This document shows, one piece after another, positions 35,726-44,252 of a stretch of 64,000 nucleotides of DNA. Origin of the DNA: Shouchella patagoniensis. Lineage in GTDB: Bacteria; Bacillota; Bacilli; Bacillales; Bacillaceae_D. A program made the translations under genes and the position numbers. The DNA lies in the NCBI RefSeq assembly GCF_002019705.1, contig NZ_KV917377.1:1796565-1860564 (forward strand), in the 5' to 3' direction. Each line of letters opens with the position of its first letter. Positions within the stretch are counted from its first letter, which is position 1. The notes under the pieces are model-generated. The model saw nothing but the letters and a program-made list of their open reading frames with translations, ran no database searches and was not told where the DNA came from.

Positions 35726-36778
35726 ATGGAGTTTGACATTAATTTTTTATCCTTTTATGTAATTAACATCGATAATGAAAAAGATACAAAACAATACACT
35801 CATTATCAAACAATGGACACAGACCAGTTCGAACAAAGTCCGCTCGCGTCTTTTCTGGAAGGAGAACTTCAAAAAATAGTTAAACGAAAAGCTCAGCATC
35901 ATCCTAACTCTGATCAGGTCCCTACCAAAATAGGACGATTTGTGACTGAATTGGGTCATCCTCTTGAATCAAATCCAAATTACGCGCTTTTTCAACGAGC
36001 TTTATCAGTCACTACTACAAACGGCTTTCAAAATGAAAGCGAAACGTTTGTAAAAACATATATACAAACAAGCGCGGTCCGCGGCGGTGTTTTCTTAGTT
36101 TGTCAAGCACAACCTAAAAAATATTATAGCGATAAGTTTTGTTTTGTTTTAAAGTGTGATTTCCAAGATCATATTGCGACTTTAGCTGATTCGAAGTCAT
36201 TAATAAAAAAAGTAGAGCGAGCATTTACAACAAAAAATATGAAGTCCATTCAATATCCACAGATGATTGAAGAGGGAATGGTAGAAAAAGCGGAGTTAAA
36301 AATTCATCAATCTTCTCATGCGCGATACTTTGAAGATTTTCTCCCTAATGTGGAATATGGTGATTCAATGCCTTCAATCTTACGCACTCAAGTTCAAACA
36401 TTGCTTGAAGAACATGCGAATGAAACATTTACAGCCAGTGATGAGCGGGCTGCCTTTGATGAAAGATTAGAACTCTGGGCTGCCAGCGAGACAAGAGAGC
36501 TACAGGAACAACTAAGCACACATCAAGTAATGGAAGCTTCCGCACAAATATCGGAACATTCTCCAGAAGCAACAACAAGAATGAAACTAGGTGAGACAGA
36601 AATAAAAGCTCCAGTCTCCGATTTTGGAGAAAACGTACATTTGGCCAAGCTCGGCGAACGATACGTTGTCTTAATTGAAGCGGAACAAATTCAATTTGAC
36701 AAACATGTTTCACCAATCGAATTTCTCAAACCAGAGGGTTTTGATACGATAGCAGAGCGAATCAAAAAGAAGAACTAA
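35726..36778 (+). CDS. Uncharacterised protein, DUF3900-like
   Basis: 350 residues, soluble, no signal peptide or membrane span. The opening (FDINFLSFYVINID) and length fit the DUF3900 family of Bacillaceae; this is from memory, not a search. The middle is basic with many aromatic residues, and about residues 215-285 are helical and Glu/Gln-rich. GAGGAAG lies 6 bases before the ATG. It is followed after 24 bases by the glycerate kinase gene and probably co-transcribed with it. Confidence 0.6.
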   Translation: MEFDINFLSFYVINIDNEKDTKQYTHYQTMDTDQFEQSPLASFLEGELQKIVKRKAQHHPNSDQVPTKIGRFVTELGHPLESNPNYALFQRALSVTTTNGFQNESETFVKTYIQTSAVRGGVFLVCQAQPKKYYSDKFCFVLKCDFQDHIATLADSKSLIKKVERAFTTKNMKSIQYPQMIEEGMVEKAELKIHQSSHARYFEDFLPNVEYGDSMPSILRTQVQTLLEEHANETFTASDERAAFDERLELWAASETRELQEQLSTHQVMEASAQISEHSPEATTRMKLGETEIKAPVSDFGENVHLAKLGERYVVLIEAEQIQFDKHVSPIEFLKPEGFDTIAERIKKKN

Positions 36779-36802
36779 CAAATTAAACCAAAGGAGTTCG
36801 TT

Positions 36803-37948
36803 ATGAGAAAAATCATTATCGCACCTGACTCTTTTAAAGAAAGTATGACAGCACTGGAAGTCGCTCAATCCATTCAAAAAGGGTTTAAAAAAGTTTTCTC
36901 TAACGTTGAATATACATGCATCCCAATGGCTGATGGTGGAGAGGGAACCGTTCAATCTCTAGCAGATGCACTTAATGCAAACATTCGTACTTTAACTGTT
37001 ACAGGCCCTCTCCAATCGAAAGTGGAAGCGATATATGCTTTTGCTGATGATGAGAAGTTAGCTATTATTGAAATGGCTTCAGCTTCTGGATTACACCTTG
37101 CGGAGCCCAACAATCGAGATCCTAAAATAACGACAACTTTTGGGACTGGAGAGCTAATTAAAGATGCACTTGAGCAAGGTGCTAAAAGGATTATTTTAGG
37201 AATTGGCGGCAGTGCAACAAACGATGGTGGTGCTGGTGCTGCTCAAGCACTTGGCATAAAATTATTAGATGAAGAAAACAAAGAAATTAACGTTGGAGGG
37301 GCTGCACTTTCATCTCTTGCCAAAATTGATATGTCAGAAGTGCATCCATTACTCAAAGATTGTGCAATTGATGTAGCTTGTGACGTTGATAACCCTCTTT
37401 TAGGAGATCAGGGTGCTTCCGTTATTTACGGACCTCAAAAGGGAGCAGACCCACAATGTGTTGCTGAACTTGATCAATCATTAACTCATTTTGCAAACAT
37501 CTTAACAGCAACGTTTCAAAAAGACGTTCGCAACATACCTGGAGCCGGTGCCGCTGGTGGCTTAGGAGCTGGTATGCTTGCCTTTTTTAATGCCCGACTC
37601 GAACCTGGTATTAAGCTTGTGCTAGAAGCAACAAAATTCAAATCTCACTTACACCATGCCGACCTTGTTATAACTGGCGAAGGAAGACTTGATCACCAAA
37701 CACCTTATGGGAAGACACCAATTGGGGTAGCTAAAACTGCTAAAGAACTAGGCATTCCCGTGATTGCTTTTGCTGGACAACTAGGTGAGGGGTATGAAGC
37801 TATTTTCAATAATGGTATCGATGCTGCTTTTTCGATTGTTCCTGGAGTTCTTCCCTTAAACGTTGCAATGGAGAACGGCGACCGCTTTTTATCTGAAGCT
37901 GCTGAACAGGTTGCCCGTGTTATAGCCCTAAAAAGCATCGAGATTTAA
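36803..37948 (+). CDS. glxK: Glycerate kinase (GarK/GlxK family)
   Basis: 381 residues. IIAPDSFKESMTALEVAQ is the family N-terminus, GIGGSATNDGGAGAAQALG the glycine-rich nucleotide loop, and TGEGRLDHQTPYGKTPIGVA the C-terminal signature. The enzyme phosphorylates D-glycerate, feeding it into glycolysis at 2- or 3-phosphoglycerate. AAAGGAG lies 7 bases before the ATG. No other glycerate or glyoxylate gene is adjacent. Confidence 0.9.
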   Translation: MRKIIIAPDSFKESMTALEVAQSIQKGFKKVFSNVEYTCIPMADGGEGTVQSLADALNANIRTLTVTGPLQSKVEAIYAFADDEKLAIIEMASASGLHLAEPNNRDPKITTTFGTGELIKDALEQGAKRIILGIGGSATNDGGAGAAQALGIKLLDEENKEINVGGAALSSLAKIDMSEVHPLLKDCAIDVACDVDNPLLGDQGASVIYGPQKGADPQCVAELDQSLTHFANILTATFQKDVRNIPGAGAAGGLGAGMLAFFNARLEPGIKLVLEATKFKSHLHHADLVITGEGRLDHQTPYGKTPIGVAKTAKELGIPVIAFAGQLGEGYEAIFNNGIDAAFSIVPGVLPLNVAMENGDRFLSEAAEQVARVIALKSIEI

Positions 37949-37969
37949 ATCGCCTCTAATTAGTCATTT

Positions 37970-38009
37970 GCCCCCCTTTTGTTGCATATCTATGTAGCAA
38001 AAGGGGGGC
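37970..38009 (+). terminator. GC-rich hairpin after glycerate kinase gene
   Basis: GCCCCCCTTTTG (37970-37981) pairs with CAAAAGGGGGGC (37998-38009). The T tract after it is weak, and its G run could act as a ribosome site for the small ORF that follows. Confidence 0.55.
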
Positions 38010-38060
38010 TGTTCTATTTGGCTTACTATTACCAGGCATTTTTATAATGGATTAGCTGGA

Positions 38061-38264
38061 ATGATCGTATTAATTGCATCCTTATACTTAAGTTCCCATT
38101 GGATTGATGCCGGTGGCAATCGTTCGTTCTTTCCAGCGTTTCTACTATTGTTTTTCCTCTCGGTAATTGGATTTATTTTTCAACTTTATCCAAAAACGAA
38201 ACTAACCGGGTTATCCATTTCTCTCGTTCCTCTTTTGTATTTACTTTTTATCGTATATGTTTAA
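38061..38264 (+). CDS. Small membrane protein, unknown, start uncertain
   Basis: At least 67 residues, with three hydrophobic stretches and almost no soluble domain. The frame stays open upstream of the ATG at 38061, back through the hairpin at 37970-38009, and a weak AGCTGGA is all that precedes the ATG. A non-ATG start near 38016 would have the hairpin's AAGGGGGG at the right distance. A good terminator follows, so this is likely a real gene, but its N-terminus is unsettled. Confidence 0.45.
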   Translation: MIVLIASLYLSSHWIDAGGNRSFFPAFLLLFFLSVIGFIFQLYPKTKLTGLSISLVPLLYLLFIVYV

Positions 38265-38277
38265 ATTACAATTAAAA

Positions 38278-38320
38278 AATCAAACGAAGCGAACGGACAA
38301 GCCGCTCGCTTCGTTTGATT
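38278..38320. terminator. Bidirectional terminator before flavin reductase gene
   Basis: A perfect 15-bp outer stem (38278-38292 with 38306-38320), flanked by A/T tracts, between convergent genes. Confidence 0.88.
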
Positions 38321-38771
38321 AAATTTGTTCATACTTTCCTTGATAGTAGACGAGCGGATCACGGTCAGTTACCGCAACGTCTCTAACTTTTCCAATAAAA
38401 AGGGTATGGTCACCTTGTTCACTCGTATCATGAAGATCACAAGCAATTGTTGCAATTGCTCCTTCGACCGTTGGTACGCCTGCAAACTCAATCAATCTAA
38501 CATTCTCTTTTTCTTTTTGGCGAGCAAAATGCATTGACACATCTGCTTGATCTTCTGCCAAAACACTAACCGCAAATGTTTTCGTTTTTTCTAGAATTGG
38601 TTTCATGCGGGCGTTATTCGCTACCGAAATAACGATAAGTTTAGGATCTAATGACACTGACATAAAAGCATTCGCCGTCATTCCATGATTTTCATTTTCC
38701 CACTCTGCTGTAATAACTGTTACACCAGTGGAAAACTTGCTCATTGCTGTTTTAAATAATCGATCATCCAT
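38319..38771 (-). CDS. Flavin reductase-family protein (HpaC-like)
   Basis: 150 residues. FKTAMSKFSTGVTVITAE, HGMTANAFMSVSLDP and the late GDHTLFIGKV are the FMN-binding motifs of the flavin reductase/HpaC split-barrel family. Such enzymes supply reduced flavin to a monooxygenase partner. No monooxygenase gene is adjacent, so the partner is unknown. AAAGGAGGGG precedes the ATG. Confidence 0.85.
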   Translation of the reverse strand: MDDRLFKTAMSKFSTGVTVITAEWENENHGMTANAFMSVSLDPKLIVISVANNARMKPILEKTKTFAVSVLAEDQADVSMHFARQKEKENVRLIEFAGVPTVEGAIATIACDLHDTSEQGDHTLFIGKVRDVAVTDRDPLVYYQGKYEQI

Positions 38772-39057
38772 CTCTTCCCCTCCTTTAAACTTCCGTATAC
38801 TCTAAGTATAATAGTAAACAGTAACAACCTTTGTTGCAACAACAATGCACCTTCTAGATTGTTTCACAAAGAATGTCTAAAGGTTTTATCTCATTCGTTT
38901 AACGGCTCTTTTTAATTAACTGTTCTCCAAATTTTTGTTACCTATGCTTTTTCTGAGATTATGTTCAATACAAAAAATAAGTTACACTATTAATTACAAT
39001 GTTAAGAACGGCTAATTTCCGTTCTGCATATGCTACGTAAAGAAGGTAGGCGGTCAT

Positions 39058-39828
39058 ATGATCACATTAAAATCCAAACGAGAGATTGCGTTAATGCATG
39101 AAGCAGGTAAATTACTTGCAGAGTGCCATAACGAAATAGCGCAATTAATCAAACCAGGAATCACAACAATGGAAATTGACGAGTACGTAGAGTCATTCCT
39201 AAAAAAACATGGAGCTACACCAGAACAAAAAGGATACAATGGTTATAAATATGCCACATGCGCATCAATAAATGACGAAATTTGTCATGGCTTCCCCCGG
39301 AAAAATCCATTAAATGAAGGGGATATTGTGACAATAGATTCCGTCTTTAATTTAAATGGTGCTCTAGCAGATTCAGCATGGACGTATAGTGTCGGTACGG
39401 TCTCAAAACAAGCTCAAACATTAATGGACATTACCTATCAAGCTCTTTACAAAGGGATTGAACAAGCTCAAGTCGGAAATCGCTTAGGGGACATTGGTCA
39501 TGCAATCCAATCTTTTGTAGAATCCACAGGTTTTTCTGTGGTAAGAGATTTTACAGGACATGGGATAGGACCAACATTACATGAACCCCCTCAAATCCTT
39601 CATTTTGGTCTTCCACATAAAGGACTCCGTTTAAAAGAAGGAATGGTTATTACAATTGAGCCTATGGTTAATACAGGAAAGTATAACAGCAAACTCGATA
39701 AAAACGGTTGGACAGCCCGAACAGTTGATGGCTCTTTATCTGCTCAATATGAGCACACCATTGCTATTACAAAAGAAGGCCCGTTACTTTTGACTGATCA
39801 AGGTGAATCGAACTCTTTCTCTTTGTAA
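39058..39828 (+). CDS. map: Methionine aminopeptidase, type I
   Basis: 256 residues. The two-metal site is complete: Asp in TIDSVF, Asp in ADSAWT, His in GHGIGPTLHE, Glu in TIEPMVN and Glu in YEHTIAIT. It removes the N-terminal Met from new proteins. Its position outside a ribosomal-protein cluster suggests it is the second, stand-alone copy (the YflG/MapB position in B. subtilis). Poor but acceptable ribosome site GAAGGTAGGCGG. Confidence 0.9.
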   Translation: MITLKSKREIALMHEAGKLLAECHNEIAQLIKPGITTMEIDEYVESFLKKHGATPEQKGYNGYKYATCASINDEICHGFPRKNPLNEGDIVTIDSVFNLNGALADSAWTYSVGTVSKQAQTLMDITYQALYKGIEQAQVGNRLGDIGHAIQSFVESTGFSVVRDFTGHGIGPTLHEPPQILHFGLPHKGLRLKEGMVITIEPMVNTGKYNSKLDKNGWTARTVDGSLSAQYEHTIAITKEGPLLLTDQGESNSFSL

Positions 39829-40090
39829 GGGTTCAATTTTTTAGTCAAGTCATTCACCCAGAGAAAGCCGGTTATTAAATTGAAAAACCTTCTCCAAGTA
39901 ATAGTGAACGATTTATATCCATCATTCACTACAGGTAAATATCGCATTTGGTTTCTCGCTATTATTTACTGCGACTAAGTTAGAAAAAGAACTTGGGATT
40001 GCGTTCCTTGGTTTCAATGGTTTTTCAATAGTTATACCATTCACTTGACTTTGACTGAAGTAGTTAATGGCTGAATGCTGGAGAGGGCAA
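39829..40090. other. Gap with no recognisable gene
   Basis: About 260 bases between map and the aminotransferase terminator. Short open frames exist on both strands but have no ribosome site and read as composition only. No RNA motif was recognised. Confidence 0.5.
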
Positions 40091-40096
40091 TAAAAA

Positions 40097-40124
40097 AAGA
40101 CCGGTCCATAAATGAACTGGTCTT
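40097..40124. terminator. Terminator of the aminotransferase gene
   Basis: A 9-bp stem (40097-40105 with 40116-40124) lies 8 bases from the aminotransferase stop. A run of seven T follows on the minus strand. Confidence 0.75.
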
Positions 40125-40131
40125 GATTTTA

Positions 40132-41421
40132 TTAACGTTTCAACTGCTCAATTGCTGCAATTTCTACACATACACATAAGACTTCCATCGCCTTTTCTAG
40201 CTCACCTAAAGACGGAAATGTTGGCGCTATACGAATATTTCGGTCTCTTGGGTCGTGTCCATAAGGAAATGTAGCCCCTGCTCCGGTTAGAGTCACCCCT
40301 GCCTCTTTTGCTAGTAAGACAACTCGTTTCGCACAACCATCAATCGTATCTAAACTAATAAAGTATCCGCCATTTGGTTTAGACCAAGATGCAATTCCTT
40401 TACCGCTAAGTGCTAGATCAAGTGAATGTGTAACTTGATCAAATTTAGGTTTAATAATTGCTGCATGTTGCTCCATTAATTTTTCGATCCCACCAACTTG
40501 ATCGAAAAAACGAACATGGCGCAACTGGTTTAGTTTATCTGCGCCAATCGTCTGTACTGACAATTGCTTTTTGGCGAAAGCTATATTTTCTTCAGAAGAC
40601 ACAAATGCAGATATACCTGCTCCAGGGAAAGTCACTTTAGATGTCGATGCATACATATATACACGATTTGGATGATACGCTCGCTCACTTGCTGCAAAAA
40701 TATCAGCCAATACATCAGGAGTATCAGTTAAATGATGAATCGCATAAGCATTGTCCCAAAAAATCCGGAAATCCGTTGCCTTTGTTTCCATCTTTGCTAA
40801 ACGTTCAACAACATCCTTTGAATATGTATGCCCTTCTGGATTACTATATTTAGGTACACACCAGATCCCTTTTATGGCTTCATCATTTTTTACATACTGT
40901 TCAACTTGTTCCATATTTGGTCCTGTAGGAGTCATCTCAATGGGAATCATTTCAATCTGAAAAAGCTCACAAATAGCGAAATGACGATCATAACCTGGAG
41001 ATGGACAGAGAAACTTCACCTTAGGTAATTTCATCCAAGGTATTTCCTCTTCAGCCACCCCGTGTAACATCGCTCTTGCTATCGTATCATGCATGAGCGA
41101 TAGACTTGAATTACCCCCAATAAATATTTTATCTTCTGTTACGCTTAATAAATCACCAAATAACGCTTTCGCTTCAGGAATGCCATCAAGTTGTCCATAA
41201 TTTCTTACATCCGTTCCATTTCTGTCTTCAAAAGGCCCAGCCTCCGGTAGAACTGACAACAGACCACGTGATAAATCAAGCTGTTCTGGAGCTGGTTTTC
41301 CTCGAGACATGTCGAGATTGATGTTTTCACTCTGAAACTTAGCATACTTCTTTCGCAAAATATTCTCGCGTTCACTTAATTCAGTTAATGTTAATGATTG
41401 TAACTCGCTCAAATCATCCAA
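40132..41421 (-). CDS. PLP-dependent aspartate aminotransferase-type enzyme
   Basis: 429 residues of the fold-type I aminotransferases, in the group often named Asp_aminotransf (alanine-glyoxylate type). LDMSRGKPAPEQLDLS at the N-terminus is diagnostic, YASTSKVTFPGAGISAF holds the Schiff-base Lys, and RNYGQLDGIPEAKALF the substrate region. The likely reaction is exchange of the amino group between aspartate and 2-oxoglutarate. AGAGGAGAG is 7 bases before the ATG. It is a single-gene unit. Confidence 0.82.
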   Translation of the reverse strand: MDDLSELQSLTLTELSERENILRKKYAKFQSENINLDMSRGKPAPEQLDLSRGLLSVLPEAGPFEDRNGTDVRNYGQLDGIPEAKALFGDLLSVTEDKIFIGGNSSLSLMHDTIARAMLHGVAEEEIPWMKLPKVKFLCPSPGYDRHFAICELFQIEMIPIEMTPTGPNMEQVEQYVKNDEAIKGIWCVPKYSNPEGHTYSKDVVERLAKMETKATDFRIFWDNAYAIHHLTDTPDVLADIFAASERAYHPNRVYMYASTSKVTFPGAGISAFVSSEENIAFAKKQLSVQTIGADKLNQLRHVRFFDQVGGIEKLMEQHAAIIKPKFDQVTHSLDLALSGKGIASWSKPNGGYFISLDTIDGCAKRVVLLAKEAGVTLTGAGATFPYGHDPRDRNIRIAPTFPSLGELEKAMEVLCVCVEIAAIEQLKR

Positions 41422-41782
41422 CTCTCCTCTTTAACTATAGTAGACGTCTTATTCGTCCATTTTTATATCGTAATCTATGTTTTTGCTTAGAAACTTAGGA
41501 CAAAAACAGCCTATCCTCCTTTATTGTAGACTAGATTAGCCCACTAGTTCAACAACCAGGAGTAACGTGAGCATTGTCACATCAGCATCTAATTTTACTT
41601 TGTCAGTCACTTTAACTCTTTCTCCATCACTTTTTCACATCATTGAATTTTTCGTCTAAAAAACAAGGCTTGCATCCCCCACCTATTATATGCTAAAAAA
41701 TGAAGGGGTTATTAGCATGGCTACTTGAGCTTTATTACCGATTTAAAATATAAAAAGCAACCTAAAAATAGGAGGGGTTAAG
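41422..41782. other. Gap between aminotransferase and acetyltransferase genes
   Basis: 360 bases that should carry two divergent promoters. The only notable item is GAAGGGG followed 8 bases later by a three-codon ATG GCT ACT TGA at 41717-41728, too short to judge. Nothing else was recognised. Confidence 0.4.
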
Positions 41783-42286
41783 ATGATTCGTGAAGCAACG
41801 TTTGACGACTTAGCTCAAATTGAGGAAATTGCCATTCGAGCTACTAAAATTATGAATTCAGAAGGAAGTGACCAGTGGGATAAATCATATCCGACCATTA
41901 CTCATTTCCATTCAGATATTAAAGCAGGTTCTCTTTTTGTATATGAAAATGAAGGTCACATTATAGGTGCAATTGCCATAGATCGTTCTTTTGCGCCTGA
42001 ATATAAAAGCAGTACATTGAGATGGGAAACCAAACAAGAAAGTTCAGGGACGTTTCATCGGTTAGTTGTCGATCCACTTGCACAAAAAGGTGGTATTGCA
42101 AAAGCCTTAATTCTTTTCGCAGAACAATTATTTAAAAGTGCGGGCTTATTGTCTTTACAAGTCGATACGTATTCGTTAAATAAAAAGGCCCAACGTTTAT
42201 TTGAAAAACTTGGTTACGTAAATGTAGGTACATTGCAATTCGAGAATAAAAAGATGTCCTTTTATGGTTTTGAGAAAAAGCTTTAA
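41783..42286 (+). CDS. GNAT-family N-acetyltransferase
   Basis: 167 residues. The acetyl-CoA site is in HRLVVDPLAQKGGIAKALILF, and VDTYSLNKKAQRLFEKLGYVNVG is the typical C-terminal strand-helix. It transfers acetyl from acetyl-CoA to an amine; the acceptor cannot be inferred. TAGGAGGGG lies 7 bases before the ATG. Confidence 0.85.
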   Translation: MIREATFDDLAQIEEIAIRATKIMNSEGSDQWDKSYPTITHFHSDIKAGSLFVYENEGHIIGAIAIDRSFAPEYKSSTLRWETKQESSGTFHRLVVDPLAQKGGIAKALILFAEQLFKSAGLLSLQVDTYSLNKKAQRLFEKLGYVNVGTLQFENKKMSFYGFEKKL

Positions 42287-42412
42287 TTGAAGAAGATCAC
42301 TACCATTCTCCGGGCATAATGTAATAAGGTTGGCATGATATCGGAGTTGAATTTGGTTTTGATTAGATGAAATAAGGGTATTGACCGTCAAACAATAGAG
42401 AAGAGGAATAAC

Positions 42413-43222
42413 ATGGGTAATTTTTTCAAACCATCAAAATCGTTTATGGTTTTTTTTACTCGTCTTGGATTTATTAGTCAAAGCATTGTTTTTCTTCTTA
42501 TTAGTGCACTTGCACTTATGGTTGCCTTTGGGGTAAATGACGACACGGAAGATATGACAGGTGCTTTAAAAGTTCTTGCGACTGTTCCCTTTGGTGAATT
42601 TCTACTTTGGCTCATAGGCATTGGATTAATTGCCTTTATTTTATTAATGTTACTGAAATCGATTAAAGACACTGGCAGAGACGGTAGCGATAAAAAAGGG
42701 TATATAAAACGCATTGGTTTTTTGGGGATTGCTTGCGTTTATTCTCTCATTGCAATAAATGCCTTTCGATTCGCAACACATAGTGGAGAATTAGGAACTT
42801 CCTCAAACGAAACATGGTCTGCTATCCTATTAAATCAACCGTTTGGTCAATGGCTAGTAGGTATTGCTGGCGTCATTATCATGGGGGCTGGAATTGGTCA
42901 ACTTACGATTGGTTTAGGCGGTGGTTTTATGGAGAATTTTGATCTGCATAAAATGAATCAGAGAGAACAAAAGACTGCCAGGTGGGTTGGCGCTTTTGGA
43001 TATTCTGCTCGCAGTGTTGTCTTTATGCTTATCGGCTACTTTGTTGCAATGACAGCCATTCAGCAAGATCCTAACGAAGCGATGGGCTTTGATGAAGCAC
43101 TTGCTATCATCCAAGAACAACCTTATGGAAGTATATGGCTAAGCATTGTTGCTTTTGGTCTTGCTTGTTACGGTATTTTCGCTATTGTTCGTAGCAAATA
43201 TGAAACGGTACAACCAAAATAA
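42413..43222 (+). CDS. DUF1206 membrane protein
   Basis: 269 residues with six spans arranged as three repeats of a two-span unit, each opening with a RxGYxARxxVF-like motif (FTRLGFISQSIVFLLI, IKRIGFLGIACVYSLI, FGYSARSVVFMLIG). This is the DUF1206 pattern. Function unknown; it is sometimes placed near stress genes. AGAGGAATAAC precedes the ATG. Confidence 0.8.
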   Translation: MGNFFKPSKSFMVFFTRLGFISQSIVFLLISALALMVAFGVNDDTEDMTGALKVLATVPFGEFLLWLIGIGLIAFILLMLLKSIKDTGRDGSDKKGYIKRIGFLGIACVYSLIAINAFRFATHSGELGTSSNETWSAILLNQPFGQWLVGIAGVIIMGAGIGQLTIGLGGGFMENFDLHKMNQREQKTARWVGAFGYSARSVVFMLIGYFVAMTAIQQDPNEAMGFDEALAIIQEQPYGSIWLSIVAFGLACYGIFAIVRSKYETVQPK

Positions 43223-43246
43223 AAAGAGGGGCTCCCCCCTCTTTTT
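43221..43246. terminator. Bidirectional terminator after DUF1206 gene
   Basis: Stem AAAAAGAGGGG (43221-43231) with CCCCTCTTTTT (43236-43246). The minus-strand neighbour's stop codon begins at the stem end. Confidence 0.88.
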
Positions 43247-43593
43247 TAATGCTTGTCCACACGAGTCATATCTAATTCATAATCTCCATTTTCAGATTTA
43301 GCTGGATTAGAGCTAAAAATACTCTCACGGTTGATATTTAACTTTTCCGCAGCACGGTCTGCATAAGGATCAACTAGTTGAGTATCTTCATTCAAAACAA
43401 ACTCGAGCGCATTTATTTGTGTACGTAAACGCTGCATTGTTCGATCAAGATAAATATATACTTGCTGTTCTTGCTGTTCCATTTGTTTAAAACTTTGCTC
43501 ATCAACTTTCATTTCTTTAACCTTATTAATACACTTACCTAATTCTTCGCGTAAAATATTCCGTTGTTCTTTAACTGTTGCTACGTTTCTCAT
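43246..43593 (-). CDS. Small coiled-coil protein, unknown
   Basis: 115 residues, charged and largely helical in the first 80 residues (EQRNILREELGKCINKVKEM and a Gln/Glu-rich stretch), without signal or membrane span. One Cys. No family recognised. The second ATG, at 43593, is favoured because AAAGG is 9 bases upstream; the first ATG at 43602 touches that site. A 12-bp GGGTACGTACCC palindrome lies 50-61 bases upstream. Confidence 0.65.
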   Translation of the reverse strand: MRNVATVKEQRNILREELGKCINKVKEMKVDEQSFKQMEQQEQQVYIYLDRTMQRLRTQINALEFVLNEDTQLVDPYADRAAEKLNINRESIFSSNPAKSENGDYELDMTRVDKH

Positions 43594-43729
43594 ATCTGTC
43601 ATCCTTTCAAAATCCGTTAAGTATCAGGACACAAGATCCCACGGGTACGTACCCTCAGTATAAAGGTTTTTAAAACAAATATCAGCTTATTCAAGAGAAT
43701 TCTTTAAATAATTGGGCAAAACAATATAG

Positions 43730-43758
43730 TTGACATCAAAATATATTCACGGTATTAT
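43730..43758 (+). promoter_or_regulatory. Promoter of the marR-dioxygenase operon
   Basis: Consensus -35 TTGACA (43730-43735), a 17-base spacer, and -10 TATTAT (43753-43758). Confidence 0.85.
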
Positions 43759-43776
43759 TATCTCAAATTCGAGATA
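43759..43776. promoter_or_regulatory. MhqR-type operator
   Basis: TATCTCAAATTCGAGATA is an 18-bp near-palindrome (two central mismatches) just after the -10 box. It matches the pattern recognised by B. subtilis MhqR, so the encoded repressor probably controls its own operon here. Confidence 0.75.
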
Positions 43777-43796
43777 AATGATTTCGAGGTGATTAG

Positions 43797-44252
43797 ATGA
43801 ATCAAAGTCAAGCAAACTCTTTAAAATTATTTACAGTATTAACCCGTGCTCTTCAATCAGTGAAAGCTCTTGCAGAAGCAGATATAAAAAAACATGGGTT
43901 TAACCCCACTGAATTTGCAGTATTAGAATTATTGTATTCAAAAGGCGATCAGGCCGTACAAAAAATCGGGACGAAAGTACTCATTGCCAGCAGTAGCATC
44001 ACTTATGTTGTTGATAAACTTGAAAAAAAAGAAATGATTGCAAGAAGGCCATGCCCTACTGATCGACGTGTTACATTTGTATCCATTACAAATAAAGGTC
44101 GCGAATGGATGGATTCAATTTTTCCAAAGCATACGGAAGCATTAGATTCGATTTTTTCTTCCTTGACTCAAGACGAAAAACAAACTTTAATCGAACAACT
44201 AAAAAGAATCGGTTATTATGCAAACAGTTTAGAATTCAAAGGGGATGAGTAA
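43797..44252 (+). CDS. MarR-family repressor, MhqR-like
   Basis: 151 residues with the MarR winged helix: FNPTEFAVLELLYSKGDQAVQKIG, SSSITYVVDKLEKKEMIARR and DRRVTFVSITNKG. A single Cys (RRPCPTDRR) lies in the wing. Similarity to MhqR, the quinone- and diamide-responsive repressor, fits the operator upstream and the ring-cleaving dioxygenase downstream. Its stop codon overlaps the start of the dioxygenase gene (TAATG). GAGGTGATTAG lies before the ATG. Confidence 0.82.
   Translation: MNQSQANSLKLFTVLTRALQSVKALAEADIKKHGFNPTEFAVLELLYSKGDQAVQKIGTKVLIASSSITYVVDKLEKKEMIARRPCPTDRRVTFVSITNKGREWMDSIFPKHTEALDSIFSSLTQDEKQTLIEQLKRIGYYANSLEFKGDE

Noticed and set aside
38831-38842. TTGTTGCAACAA palindrome upstream of the flavin reductase gene
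   Set aside because: Short, and no promoter boxes nearby; not enough to call an operator.
39829-40090. Remnant of a gene between map and the aminotransferase
   Set aside because: Short frames on both strands have no motif, ribosome site or consistent reading.
41717-41728. Three-codon ATG GCT ACT TGA after a GAAGGGG
   Set aside because: Too short to support as a leader; the following region shows no hairpin around the acetyltransferase ribosome site.
43643-43654. GGGTACGTACCC palindrome upstream of the coiled-coil gene
   Set aside because: A 12-bp palindrome can occur by chance; no promoter context could be assigned.
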